A stretch of DNA of 38,087 nt, from assembly GCA_009785865.1 (NCBI GenBank), contig WQVL01000018.1, forward strand, positions 1-38,087, read 5' to 3'. The notes beneath the pieces were generated by a model, which had not been told where the DNA came from, did not search any database, and saw nothing but the letters and a program-made list of their open reading frames with translations. A program made the position numbers and the translations under genes. This DNA is from Oscillospiraceae bacterium. Its GTDB lineage: Bacteria > Bacillota > Clostridia > TANB77 > CAG-508. Position 1 is the first letter of the stretch. Every line of letters starts with the position of its first letter. This document shows, piece by piece, positions 8,776 to 16,461 of the stretch.

Positions 8776-9138
8776 TTGCCAATCGTAAATAAGATCGCAA
8801 ACACATTTCGTATTGCTGGTCGACCAGCGAAGGGAGCTCCTAAACTTATGAGAAACGAATATGATGAAACACGAAGAGAAGCACTACGGGAACGTATCCG
8901 AAACGCGGCCTCCGAGGGCCATGCCTCCTTTTATAGGAACATGTATTCAGGCGAAGTCAGGTATCTGAAAAAACAATTGGGGTTAGACGTAACTCCAACC
9001 GATACCAACGTGTCTTGCCCCGGAAGCCTAATTAAAGCACAAGACCTCAAGCCGAACGAAGTTCGGTATGAAGTTTCCGGAAACTTCGAGCTTGCCGTTA
9101 ATATAATAGACGGCAAAGCTAGTCTCAAAGATGCTTAA
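8776..9138 (+). CDS. Orphan small basic/acidic protein
   Basis: Family not recognised. The frame opens with TTG at 8776 (MPIVNKIANTF); an ATG at 8848 (MRNEYDETRREAL) with AGGGAG 12 bases upstream is an alternative, so the start is uncertain. It has a charged helix (YDETRREALRERIRNA) followed by a short domain with KKQLGLDVTPTDTNV and a C-terminal beta-like segment. There is no signal peptide. GC content is clearly above the core genes. Two in-frame CGG codons are arginine (CTA CGG GAA and GTT CGG TAT); a +1 step at the second soon stops. Confidence 0.6.
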   Translation: MPIVNKIANTFRIAGRPAKGAPKLMRNEYDETRREALRERIRNAASEGHASFYRNMYSGEVRYLKKQLGLDVTPTDTNVSCPGSLIKAQDLKPNEVRYEVSGNFELAVNIIDGKASLKDA

Positions 9139-9168
9139 AACCTAACACCCAAAGTTGGCAGATTTTTA

Positions 9169-9204
9169 CTCTCACGTCTACTATATAGCGTGGGAGGTTT
9201 TTTT
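9169..9204 (+). terminator. Intrinsic terminator of the 120-aa orphan
   Basis: CTCTCACG / CGTGGGAG stem with a 12-base loop followed by a run of seven T. Confidence 0.8.
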
Positions 9205-9235
9205 ATGCAATAAGCAATAGAACACACAAAATATA

Positions 9236-9276
9236 TACTAGAAGAACTTACATTAAATATCAAGCTCCTCTAGTAT
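9236..9276 (-). terminator. Terminator of uvrA
   Basis: On the minus strand ATACTAGAGGAGCTT pairs with AAGTTCTTCTAGTAT, followed by ATATTTT; it lies 9 bases after the uvrA stop. Confidence 0.7.
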
Positions 9277-9284
9277 CTATGTTT

Positions 9285-12105
9285 CTAATTCAAATATTTC
9301 TTTAAAAACTGCCCTGTAAACGATTTTTCATTCTTCACAATTTGTTCTGGTGTACCACAAGCTATAACTTCTCCACCCTTGTCTCCACCTTCTGGTCCTA
9401 AATCTATAATATAGTCTGAAGTTTTTATTAAATCTAGGTTATGCTCTATAACTACAATACTGTTTCCTGTATCTACTAGTCTTTGTAATATATCTATTAG
9501 CTTATGAACATCAGCCATATGCAGTCCTGTTGTAGGTTCATCTAAAATATATAAAGTTTTTCCTGTTGCTCTTTTAGACAGCTCCGTTGCTAATTTAATT
9601 CTTTGAGCTTCTCCTCCCGACAATGTTGTTGAAGCTTGTCCTAGCTTAACGTACCCAAGACCCACATCATATAGTGTTTGCATTTTTTGTTTAATCTTAG
9701 GAATGTTTACAAAGAATTCTAGCGCTTCTTCTACTGTCATTCCAAGAACATCAGAAATAGTTTTCCCTTTATATTTAACCTCTAATGTTTCTTTATTATA
9801 TCTTTTACCCTTACAAACTTCACAAGGCACATATACATCTGGTAAGAAATGCATTTCGATTTTTAATATACCATCACCTTGACATGTCTCACATCTTCCT
9901 CCCGAAACATTAAAACTAAATCTTCCTTTTTGATATCCTCTTAATTTCGCTTCATTTGTACCCGCAAAGATATCACGAATAAAATCAAATACCCCTGTAT
10001 ATGTTGCTGGATTAGAACGAGGTGTTCTTCCTATTGGTGATTGATCTATATTAATTATTTTGTCTATATTCTCACTACCAGTTATTTCTTTATGTTTTCC
10101 TGGTTTTTCACTTGCTCCATTTACTTCTTTAGCAAGTCCTTTGTATAGTATTTCATTTATTAGGGTACTCTTACCTGAACCAGACACTCCAGTTATACAA
10201 TTAAATACTCCGAAGTGGTATTTTTACGTCTAGGTTCTTTAAATTGTTTTGTACTGCCCCTCTTATCTCTATAGCTTTTTTGGAATGCTTTCTCCTCTCT
10301 TTTGGTACAGATATTTTAATTCTTCCACTTAAATATTGTCCTGTAATAGATTCAGTAGTATTTTTGATGTCCTCTATTGTTCCTTGAGCAATAACATTAC
10401 CTCCATGCACTCCTGCTTTAGGTCCTATATCTATTATTTGATCTGATTCATACATTGTATCTTCATCATGTTCTACTACTAATAATGTATTACCTAAATC
10501 TCTTAACTTTTTTAATGTAGTTATTAGTTTGGCATTATCTTTTTGATGAAGCCCAATACTAGGTTCATCTAATATATATAGAACTCCTGTAAGTCCTGAA
10601 CCTATTTGTGTAGCTAAACGAATTCTTTGAGCCTCTCCACCTGATAATGTTCCAGAACATCTAGATAAAGTCAAATAATCCAATCCTACATCAACTAAGA
10701 ACTGAAGTCTCTTATCTATTTCTTTTAGGATTTGTTCTGCTATAATTCCTTCTGTTTTAGTAAGTTTTAATGTGTCAAAATATTCTTTTGTTTTAGTAAT
10801 AGGCAGATCAGTTAATTCTTTAATGTTTTTCTTTCCAACAGTTACCGATAGTGTTTCTTTTTTCAATCTAGCCCCTCCACATGATGCACAATCTGCATTA
10901 GACATATACATCTCATAGAACTCTCTCATTCCGCTAGACCCAGTTTCCTTATATCTTCTTTCTAATGTTGGAATTACTCCTTCAAAAGGTGCTTTAAAGT
11001 TTCTAGTACCGATAGATGATGTATAACTGAATTCTATTTCTTCTGTTCCTGTACCATATAGGATTTTATCTAAAAACTCTTTTGGCAGTTTTTTAATAGG
11101 CACGCTAATATCAACTCCATAATAGTCTCCAATGCTCTCAAAATACATTTTAGCCATTGTATCGCCTTTTTTCATAGTACTAGCTCCAAAAGCTTTAATT
11201 CCATCATAAAGTGTCTTATTTCTATCCGGCACGATTAAATCTTCATCCATCTTCATTAAATATCCTAGGCCCGTACAGCATGAACACGCCCCAAAAGGGT
11301 TATTAAACGAAAACATTCTAGGTGTTAACTCTTCAATACTTATATTACATTCAGGACATGCATAGTTTTGACTAAACAGCATTTCTTCTTTATCTATGAC
11401 ATCAATTAATACCAAATTATTAGCATGACGAAGTGCTGTTTCAACACTTTCTGTTAATCTACTTCTAATATCTTCTTTTATAACTAATCTGTCCACAATT
11501 ATATCTATACTGTGTTTCTTTTTTCTGTCTAATTCTATATCATCAGTAATCTCTACTACTTCCCCATCTATTCTTGCTCTTATAAAACCTTCTTTAGTAA
11601 ACTCTTCTAATAACTTTGCATACTCCCCTTTTCTTCCTCTTACTACAGGAGAAAGTATTTGTATTTTAGTTCCCATAGGTAATGCTAAAACACTATCCAC
11701 TATTTGATCTATACTTTGCTTTTCAATCTTTTTACCACAATCAGGACAGTGAGGTATGCCTATTCTCGCATACAGTAGTCTTATATAGTCATATATTTCT
11801 GTAACTGTACCTACTGTTGAACGAGGATTTTTTGATGTTGTTTTTTGATCTATAGATATTGCTGGTGATAGCCCATCTATAGATTCTACATTTGGCTTTT
11901 CCATAAGTCCTAAGAACTGTCTTGCATATGCAGACAAACTCTCTACATATCTTCTTTGACCTTCTGCATACAAGGTATCAAATGCAAGAGATGACTTTCC
12001 TGATCCAGAAAGCCCTGTTATAACTACAAGTTTATCTCTTGGTATTTTTAAATCTATATTTTTTAAATTATTCTCTTTAGCCCCTTTAATCACTATGTCA
12101 TTCAT
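9285..12105 (-). CDS. uvrA: Excinuclease ABC subunit A, CGGA site
   Basis: Damage-recognition ATPase of nucleotide excision repair, partner of UvrB. Seen: first Walker [15 protein letters not shown] near 30, zinc-binding CPDCGKK near 120, the first signature [16 protein letters not shown], second Walker [11 protein letters not shown], second zinc module CETCQGDG, and second signature [16 protein letters not shown]. The zero frame stops after CCA CTT CGG AGT ATT TAA, at the loop before the second ATPase. Reading CGGA (10209-10212, codon 632) as Gly gives [19 protein letters not shown] and a 939-residue protein. Length is 3n+1. No other in-frame CGG was found in the gene. It has a consensus promoter and a terminator. 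ATG at 12105 follows GGGGG. Confidence 0.96.
10209..10212 (-). other. CGGA +1 recoding site (Gly) in uvrA
   Basis: CCA CTT-CGGA-GTA; the Gly is the conserved one in the PLG(V/A)[11 protein letters not shown] segment leading into the second Walker A motif. Confidence 0.9.
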
Positions 12106-12139
12106 TAATTAGCCCCCATTTCTCTATATTAACTCATCC

Positions 12140-12168
12140 ATTATACAAACATAAGTTTTGTTTGTCAA
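12140..12168 (-). promoter_or_regulatory. Consensus promoter of uvrA
   Basis: Perfect TTGACA (12163-12168), 17-base spacer, perfect TATAAT (12140-12145), about 35 bases from the uvrA start. The spacer contains ACAAACATAAGTTTTGTTTG-like symmetry (AACAAAACTTATGTTTG) that may be an operator, but it is not a clear LexA box. Confidence 0.85.
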
Positions 12169-12273
12169 TAGCTTTTTTCAAGGAAATTCTTTAGAATTGA
12201 AATAAGTTGACACTCTACATTTACTCAGTCATATGAAAAAATGTGACTTTTTAAAAAATTCACAAACATATGA

Positions 12274-12301
12274 CTGACCCCTTCCAAACGGAAGGGGTCA
12301 G
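12274..12301 (-). terminator. Perfect 12-bp hairpin at the gene end
   Basis: CTGACCCCTTCC, 4-base loop and exact complement. The stop codon of the 58-aa gene lies within the stem. There is no T run directly after it, but a second inverted repeat (CAGTCATATG ... CATATGACTG, about 12225-12276) and a T-rich stretch follow on the minus strand, so the two together probably end transcription. Confidence 0.6.
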
Positions 12302-12474
12302 GTGCTGCTGGAATTGCGCATTGGTAGGAACCAATTTTCAGCTCCCGGTATGACGAAAGGAATGCCTATTAATATCACACATACAATAAAGGCTCCCAAC
12401 CATACCCAGAAGTTTGCTTTGATTTCCCGCACATTCTTTTCGTGAGAAGATAGTGTTTTCTGTTCTGAATTCAT
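12298..12474 (-). CDS. Small single-pass membrane protein (58 aa)
   Basis: ATG at 12474 (MNSEQKTLSS) follows AAAAGGAG; the longer frame upstream precedes the ribosome site. A charged N-terminal 20 residues is followed by one hydrophobic helix (FWVWLGAFIVCVILIGIPFVI) and a short tail. Family unknown. It carries GTG CGG GAA, which must be Arg because the +1 frame loses the membrane helix, so it belongs with the CGG-as-Arg orphans. It has its own promoter and terminator. Confidence 0.6.
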   Translation of the reverse strand: MNSEQKTLSSHEKNVREIKANFWVWLGAFIVCVILIGIPFVIPGAENWFLPMRNSSST

Positions 12475-12533
12475 AAAGCTCACTCCTTTTATATTTAATA
12501 CACAATCCACTACTTCAAAGTATATTTGACCTT

Positions 12534-12563
12534 ATTATATCATACTTTATACAATTTTTCCAA
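12534..12563 (-). promoter_or_regulatory. Promoter of the 58-aa membrane protein
   Basis: TTGGAA (12558-12563), 18-base spacer, TATAAT (12534-12539) on the minus strand. Confidence 0.6.
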
Positions 12564-12565
12564 AT

Positions 12566-12609
12566 AAAAAAACACCCTTGCTATGCCAATACTGGTTTAG
12601 TAAGAGTGA
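12566..12609 (-). terminator. Second terminator after the two-peptide unit
   Basis: CACTCTTACTA pairs imperfectly with TAGCAAGGGTG, followed by TTTTTTT on the minus strand. It stands about 50 bases after the terminator at 12653 and may be a backup or mark a lost gene. Confidence 0.6.
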
Positions 12610-12652
12610 CTTTCTTTTGTTAGTTATTACATAAACACTATTAACTAAAGGC

Positions 12653-12688
12653 AAAAAAAGAAAAGGGCATTCTGGGTTACCCTTTTCG
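12653..12688 (-). terminator. Terminator of the two-peptide unit
   Basis: GAAAAGGGTA pairs with TGCCCTTTTC, followed by a run of seven T on the minus strand. Confidence 0.8.
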
Positions 12689-12726
12689 TCCTAAGACCTA
12701 TGATATTTGGTTTCGGTCTCCCCGGC

Positions 12727-12906
12727 TTATCCAAACTCCGGGGACCACACAGTGGCCAGTTGATTTATACGCGGTCTGTGTGTTTGTAAACTTCTTTGGA
12801 TCTCTGTCCAACAGAAGTGTCCCTTAATAGGAACCGAAACTTCTTCAATCTCTATTGAAACTGAAAGAACTAGTCCTAGGACATAAACAAGTAAAATAGT
12901 ATACAT
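12727..12906 (-). CDS. Small secreted or anchored peptide (59 aa)
   Basis: ATG at 12906 follows CAGGAGG with good spacing. The first 20 residues (MYTILLVYVLGLVLSVSIEI) form a hydrophobic segment, signal or anchor; the remaining 39 are hydrophilic and include HFCWTEIQRSLQTHRPRINQ. No family recognised. It is the second cistron after a 16-codon ORF and is followed by a strong terminator. No CGG codon is in frame. Confidence 0.5.
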   Translation of the reverse strand: MYTILLVYVLGLVLSVSIEIEEVSVPIKGHFCWTEIQRSLQTHRPRINQLATVWSPEFG

Positions 12907-12950
12907 ATTTACCTCCTGGAATTTCGTTAAGCTACAAACAACAGACCGCG

Positions 12951-13001
12951 TTAGAGGATAAGGTTATACGCCATATGATTGCTATTATTATTAGCTTTCA
13001 T
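12951..13001 (-). CDS. 16-codon ORF, leader peptide or small protein
   Basis: ATG at 13001 follows an excellent GAGGAGGAG ribosome site; the product is MKANNNSNHMAYNLIL. It ends 44 bases before the start of the 59-aa ORF. Its strong ribosome site and short length suggest a leader peptide that controls the downstream gene, or a true microprotein. Confidence 0.4.
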   Translation of the reverse strand: MKANNNSNHMAYNLIL

Positions 13002-13114
13002 TTTATCTCCTCCTCGTTTTTATTTAACAACAAAAACAATTTAACCCAATAGAGAGAACATCCCAGCATGTACACTATTGACTTTCCACACTCTACAGCG
13101 CGACTATGTTCTGT

Positions 13115-13143
13115 AATATATCATGGAAACTCGGCAAAGTCAA
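13115..13143 (-). promoter_or_regulatory. Promoter of the two-peptide unit
   Basis: TTGACT (13138-13143), 17 bases, TATATT (13115-13120) on the minus strand; the leader is about 105 bases. Confidence 0.75.
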
Positions 13144-13208
13144 CATAAATAGATGAGTGTTGATTTAAAATCATACACATGAACTTCTATCTTCATAACT
13201 TCTTCAGC
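13140..13208 (-). pseudogene. 3' relic of a paralogue of the 145-aa protein at 13972
   Basis: The minus strand reads AEEVMKIEVHVYDFKS and then a stop after six more codons. This matches the segment CEEVMKNEIHIDDFKS of the intact gene at 13972-14409, and the DNA is visibly similar over about 50 bases. Everything upstream is gone and replaced by the GC-richer orphan at 13271-13723 and its terminator. Confidence 0.55.
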
Positions 13209-13215
13209 AAAGTGA

Positions 13216-13243
13216 AACCCCCGGCCAAAATGACCGAGGGTGC
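13216..13243 (-). terminator. Terminator of the duplicated-domain orphan
   Basis: ACCCTCGGTC pairs with GGCCGGGGGT with a short loop, followed by TTTC on the minus strand. Confidence 0.6.
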
Positions 13244-13270
13244 GTTATGGATTTTTGTATTACAATTGTG

Positions 13271-13723
13271 TTATACGCCTGATTCGACTTTTGCAGCTTC
13301 AAGTCGATCTTCCAGTTCTTTTGGCATGTTGGCCAAACATCTGTAGATAACACGCGCTTCCCAATCAGCCTTATTCCATGCTCTAACGGCAGCACACCTC
13401 TCAGGACCAAAGCCATCTCCTGAATCAATAAGCGTCTTTTGGGCTGCCTCAAGTGCTTCCAACAAAGGCAAAAACCGTTTACGATTTTCTTCCATCGTTA
13501 TAGCACAATCAACCTTTGCTGTTTCGAGCCGCTCATACAGGCTCCCAGGCATATCGCAGTGAAATTGTTCACCATAGATGCGAATTGCAGCAGATACAGC
13601 GATGTCGTATGCTTCAATAGCAAGACACCGTCTGTAATCATTGCCATTGCCTGATGCCCTAAGACGTTCTGTTGCTGCCTCACTTATTAGCAAGTAAGGA
13701 GTAAATCGATCCTGCTTTTCCAT
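13271..13723 (-). CDS. Orphan protein with an internal duplication
   Basis: A 150-residue soluble, helical protein. The two halves are related: YERLETAKVDCAIT (about 70-83) resembles EDRLEAAKVESGV at the end, and SEAATERLRASGNGNDYRRC resembles LEAAQKTLIDSGDGFGPERC. Each half also carries a similar Ala/Trp helix. Function unknown. ATG at 13723 follows GAAGG. It is GC-richer than the core genes and has three in-frame CGG codons (AGA CGG TGT, GAG CGG CTC, AAA CGG TTT) that must be Arg, since both repeat copies stay in frame. A promoter and a possible attenuator lie upstream. Confidence 0.65.
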   Translation of the reverse strand: MEKQDRFTPYLLISEAATERLRASGNGNDYRRCLAIEAYDIAVSAAIRIYGEQFHCDMPGSLYERLETAKVDCAITMEENRKRFLPLLEALEAAQKTLIDSGDGFGPERCAAVRAWNKADWEARVIYRCLANMPKELEDRLEAAKVESGV

Positions 13724-13752
13724 AACTCTACCTTCTCTCTTTTCAATATATT

Positions 13753-13778
13753 AAAAAATGAAGGCACAAGTCCTTCAA
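13753..13778 (-). terminator. Terminator-like hairpin inside the leader (possible attenuator)
   Basis: GAAGGACTTGTGCCTTC followed by ATTTTTT lies between the promoter at 13846 and the start codon at 13723, so it could terminate the transcript before the gene. This suggests attenuation; no known ligand-binding fold was recognised upstream of it. Confidence 0.5.
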
Positions 13779-13845
13779 TTCTTAACTACACTTTGGATTT
13801 AAAACTGAAGAACCTCTACGCAAGCTAATCTACTTGTATTTTTCA

Positions 13846-13874
13846 ATTATAACAGATTGTCAACATAAAGTCAA
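13846..13874 (-). promoter_or_regulatory. Promoter of the duplicated-domain orphan
   Basis: TTGACT (13869-13874), 17 bases, TATAAT (13846-13851). A second TTGACA lies within the spacer. Confidence 0.8.
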
Positions 13875-13923
13875 AGCATTTACCTTTTAGCTAAACATAT
13901 ACATATATCACTAAAGTTACATC

Positions 13924-13954
13924 AAAAATGAGGGTTTAGTTTCCCTCATTTTTT
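13924..13954 (-). terminator. Terminator of the 145-aa protein gene
   Basis: AAAATGAGGG / CCCTCATTTTT hairpin with an 8-base loop and T run on the minus strand. Confidence 0.85.
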
Positions 13955-13971
13955 GATGCTGCTTTACTATA

Positions 13972-14409
13972 TTATCTTACACATTTGCAATTAGATTGTG
14001 AGTCAATTTCTGAATCATTACACTCTTGCATTGATTTGAAATCATCTATATGAATTTCATTTTTCATAACTTCTTCGCAATTACCATACACTTGAAAATA
14101 TTCTACAAAAACTAGTTTGTTAATCAATGTAGTTCCTGTAGTTTTCATTTCTACTCCTATATTGGCTGTACTAGAATATAGAAATTCTTCACAAGAAACT
14201 TTATCTTTTCCAGCTACTACACTTGCATACACATGAAACTTTGCTCCCTCAGGAACACCATAGTCTCCTGGATTCACTGTTTTCGAGCTACCAGCCAGAA
14301 TATTTCCTGTACCACCTGTATGAATTTTTCTTCCTTCAGAATCTTCATAAATAAACTGTAGACGTACAGTAAAAGCAGCATGGTTAGTTAATTTCACCAT
14401 CTTAACCAT
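13972..14409 (-). CDS. Uncharacterised beta-rich protein
   Basis: A 145-residue protein without signal peptide. Residues 1-85 look like a beta-sandwich (KLTNHAAFTVRLQFIYEDSE, then GNILAGSSKTVNPGDYGVPE), and the C-terminus is acidic and Cys-containing (NCEEVM, QECNDS, NCKCVR). ATG at 14409 follows TAAGGAGG. The leader holds a TACCAAAG/CTTTGGTA hairpin (14433-14462). A relic of a second copy lies at 13140-13208, so it was once duplicated. It has no in-frame CGG and its base composition matches the core genes. Family not recognised. Confidence 0.6.
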   Translation of the reverse strand: MVKMVKLTNHAAFTVRLQFIYEDSEGRKIHTGGTGNILAGSSKTVNPGDYGVPEGAKFHVYASVVAGKDKVSCEEFLYSSTANIGVEMKTTGTTLINKLVFVEYFQVYGNCEEVMKNEIHIDDFKSMQECNDSEIDSQSNCKCVR

Positions 14410-14519
14410 TTTCTATTTCCTCCTTAAAATTAATACCAAAGAGATAAAAGTCCACTTTGGTATGTAGTGGAGGCTACTTCTACTTTATATTTTATGCTTT
14501 TAGGACGACTTGTGTGTAT

Positions 14520-15365
14520 TTAATGTAGTTTCCTAATATCACTTATTCTCCGAGTTAATAAAATATTTTCTTCCAAGAATATTGCAACTCCATCACTGCT
14601 ATTAGAGTCTATTACATAATCTGCCGCCAGCTTTGCTTCACTAGTTCCATTTCCCACACAAACACCCATTCCAGATTCCTTCAACATCTCTACGTCATTA
14701 TCAGCATCACCAAAAGCAAGAATATTTTGCATACTGAACTCATGGTTCTTCAAAATTTCTTTAATTCCATTTGCTTTTGACACACTAGACGGATAATATT
14801 CAAGATCTGTTTCCCATGTGGAAACACCTTTGTATTTTTCATTTCTTAAAGACTTAGCATGTTCTATAACAACATCCATATATTCTGCTGTTTCAGTAGT
14901 AATAATAATTTTCATTTGAGGCTCTGTAAACAAAATAACTGGATCCAATTGTCTACCTTTGAATCCAGTTGTTTGAGCAAAATATTTACTATGCCTATCT
15001 TCTTTATAGCTATATGAAAATCCATTTGAAAAAACATGAAAATTAACATTTAAGTCTTTGAAATGATTAAAGATCTCATGACATTCTTCTCCTGTCAATT
15101 TATGAGTAACTACTCTTGTGCCTTTTGTTTTATCAATAATCTGAGAACCATTTGCACCTATATATACATCACATAAATGACTTATTCCCCATGCTTCGGC
15201 ACATTCTTCAATTCCTTCTAAAACTCTAGCTGTTGCAATTCCAAATAGGATTCCTTTTTTTCTTACTTCAGTAATAGCATTTATTATACGGTCTTCTACT
15301 CTTTCCTCATCATAAAGCAAAGTACCATCTAAGTCTGAAATAATTAGCTTAATATCTTTCATCAT
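14520..15365 (-). CDS. HAD-family phosphatase (Cof type), possible CGGA end
   Basis: Cof-type HAD hydrolase acting on sugar phosphates or similar. Seen: motif I ISDLDGTLL (residues 9-17), motif II GIATAR, Lys region SKANGIKEIL and motif IV LAFGDADNDVEML. A paralogue lies at 15641-16447. Near the end the frame has ACT CGG AGA. Read as Arg the protein continues nine more residues to 14520; read as +1 Gly it ends as LLTGE with a stop at 14543-14545, closer to the length of the paralogue, which ends in EKYILV. Both ends are possible. The start at 15365 follows GGAGAGG. Confidence 0.85.
   Translation of the reverse strand: MMKDIKLIISDLDGTLLYDEERVEDRIINAITEVRKKGILFGIATARVLEGIEECAEAWGISHLCDVYIGANGSQIIDKTKGTRVVTHKLTGEECHEIFNHFKDLNVNFHVFSNGFSYSYKEDRHSKYFAQTTGFKGRQLDPVILFTEPQMKIIITTETAEYMDVVIEHAKSLRNEKYKGVSTWETDLEYYPSSVSKANGIKEILKNHEFSMQNILAFGDADNDVEMLKESGMGVCVGNGTSEAKLAADYVIDSNSSDGVAIFLEENILLTRRISDIRKLH
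14549..14552 (-). other. Candidate CGGA site at the end of the HAD gene
   Basis: ACT-CGGA-GAA-TAA. This is the only in-frame CGG in a core-type gene that does not break the protein; a +1 step gives an earlier stop that fits the paralogue better. Not decisive. Confidence 0.4.
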
Positions 15366-15383
15366 GCATTCCTCTCCTAAATG

Positions 15384-15593
15384 TTATTTCAAATATTTTT
15401 CCTCTTCTTTAATTTCTTTGATTCTTTCTCTAACCATATAGAACATAAGGAAATTATCTGCTGTAAATACTACAAACATTAGTATTAACCATCCAATACT
15501 TAAGTCTATAAAAATTAGAATTACTATAACTGCTATTAATTGAAGTAATGCCAAAAATCCTATTACTAGGGGCATAATGTATCCTTTATTCAT
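15384..15593 (-). CDS. Small two-helix membrane protein
   Basis: A 69-residue protein with two membrane helices (LVIGFLALLQLIAVIVILIF and WLILMFVVFTADNFLMFYMV) and a charged C-terminus (RERIKEIKEEEKYLK). ATG at 15593 follows AAAAGGAG. It lies between two HAD phosphatases, probably in one transcription unit with uvrB upstream. Function unknown. Confidence 0.7.
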   Translation of the reverse strand: MNKGYIMPLVIGFLALLQLIAVIVILIFIDLSIGWLILMFVVFTADNFLMFYMVRERIKEIKEEEKYLK

Positions 15594-15640
15594 ATCTATC
15601 TTCTCCTTTTCTTGTTTCTTCTACAAATTATATCACAATA

Positions 15641-16447
15641 TTACACTAAAATATACTTTTCTATAAAACTAGCAATTCCACCCTCATCATTTGAATCCGT
15701 TATATAGTCTGCTACTTCTTTTACTGTATCAAAACCGTTTTCCATGCAAACACCTACTCCACAATCTCGAATCATCTCTAAATCGTTATCAGCATCACCA
15801 AACGCAAGAACATTTTCTAATTCAAATCCATTCATTTTTACAATTTCTCTAATTCCGTTACTCTTTGATACTTGTGCAGGTACATATTCATAAAAACGCT
15901 TATCTGAACGAAACCCTCTGTACTTTTCATTCTTCAAAGACTTTGCGCGCTCCTCTATTGCTCCCATATACTCTTCTTTACATGTCATGATAAGTTTTAC
16001 TTGTGATGACTTGAATAAGCTTTCTGGTTCCAATGGTAATGGTTTAAATCCTGTTGCTTTTTCTACCCACTCACTCATGTCATTTTCTTTATAGCTATAT
16101 GCAATTCTATCTGCGAAGATATGAAAGTTAACGTCTAAGTCCTTAAAGTGATTAAATATTTCCATACACTCTTGTCCTGATAAAATATACGTATGTTCTT
16201 CTCTATTAGTCTTTTTATCACGAACTTGAGAACCTTGAGCACATACATATACATCACATAAATGCTCCACACCCCATTTAGCAGCACTACTTCCAATCTC
16301 ATCTAACACTCTTCCTGTCGCAATTCCAAATAGAATTCCTTTTTCTCTAGCTTTAGATATAGCTTCTTTTGTTTTCTCAGTTACTATATGTTCACTTGTA
16401 AGAAGCGTACCATCTATATCAGCCATTATTAATTTAATATCTTTCAT
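15641..16447 (-). CDS. HAD-family phosphatase (Cof type)
   Basis: Paralogue of the protein at 14520-15365: motif I MADIDGTLL, GIATGRVLDEI, SKSNGIREIV and LAFGDADNDLEMI. I chose ATG at 16447 (MKDIKLIMADIDG), preceded by AAGGAGT; an upstream ATG at 16462 overlaps the uvrB stop. It has no in-frame CGG, and all GGA/GGT codons preceded by C (AAC GGA, AAC GGT) are in normal phase. Together with the first HAD gene it looks like a tandem duplication separated by a small membrane protein. Confidence 0.88.
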   Translation of the reverse strand: MKDIKLIMADIDGTLLTSEHIVTEKTKEAISKAREKGILFGIATGRVLDEIGSSAAKWGVEHLCDVYVCAQGSQVRDKKTNREEHTYILSGQECMEIFNHFKDLDVNFHIFADRIAYSYKENDMSEWVEKATGFKPLPLEPESLFKSSQVKLIMTCKEEYMGAIEERAKSLKNEKYRGFRSDKRFYEYVPAQVSKSNGIREIVKMNGFELENVLAFGDADNDLEMIRDCGVGVCMENGFDTVKEVADYITDSNDEGGIASFIEKYILV

Positions 16448-16461
16448 TCTACACTCCTTCA

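Noticed and set aside
10209-10212. CGG reassigned as a triplet to another amino acid (for example Gln or Trp)
   Set aside because: Triplet reassignment cannot explain a length of 3n+1 or the stop codons that follow in the zero frame.
12140-12168. LexA (SOS) box at the uvrA promoter
   Set aside because: The symmetry in the spacer does not match the Gram-positive GAAC-N4-GTTC pattern.
12700-12960. A tRNA or other structured RNA in the orphan region
   Set aside because: The hairpins are terminators and a 59-codon ORF covers most of the region; no cloverleaf or CCA end was recognised. No tRNA gene was found anywhere in the window, so the proposed decoder tRNA must lie elsewhere.
13204-13452. 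Open frame overlapping the duplicated-domain orphan
   Set aside because: It is the +1 shadow after AAA CGG TTT; the true frame keeps both repeat copies, so the shadow was not annotated.
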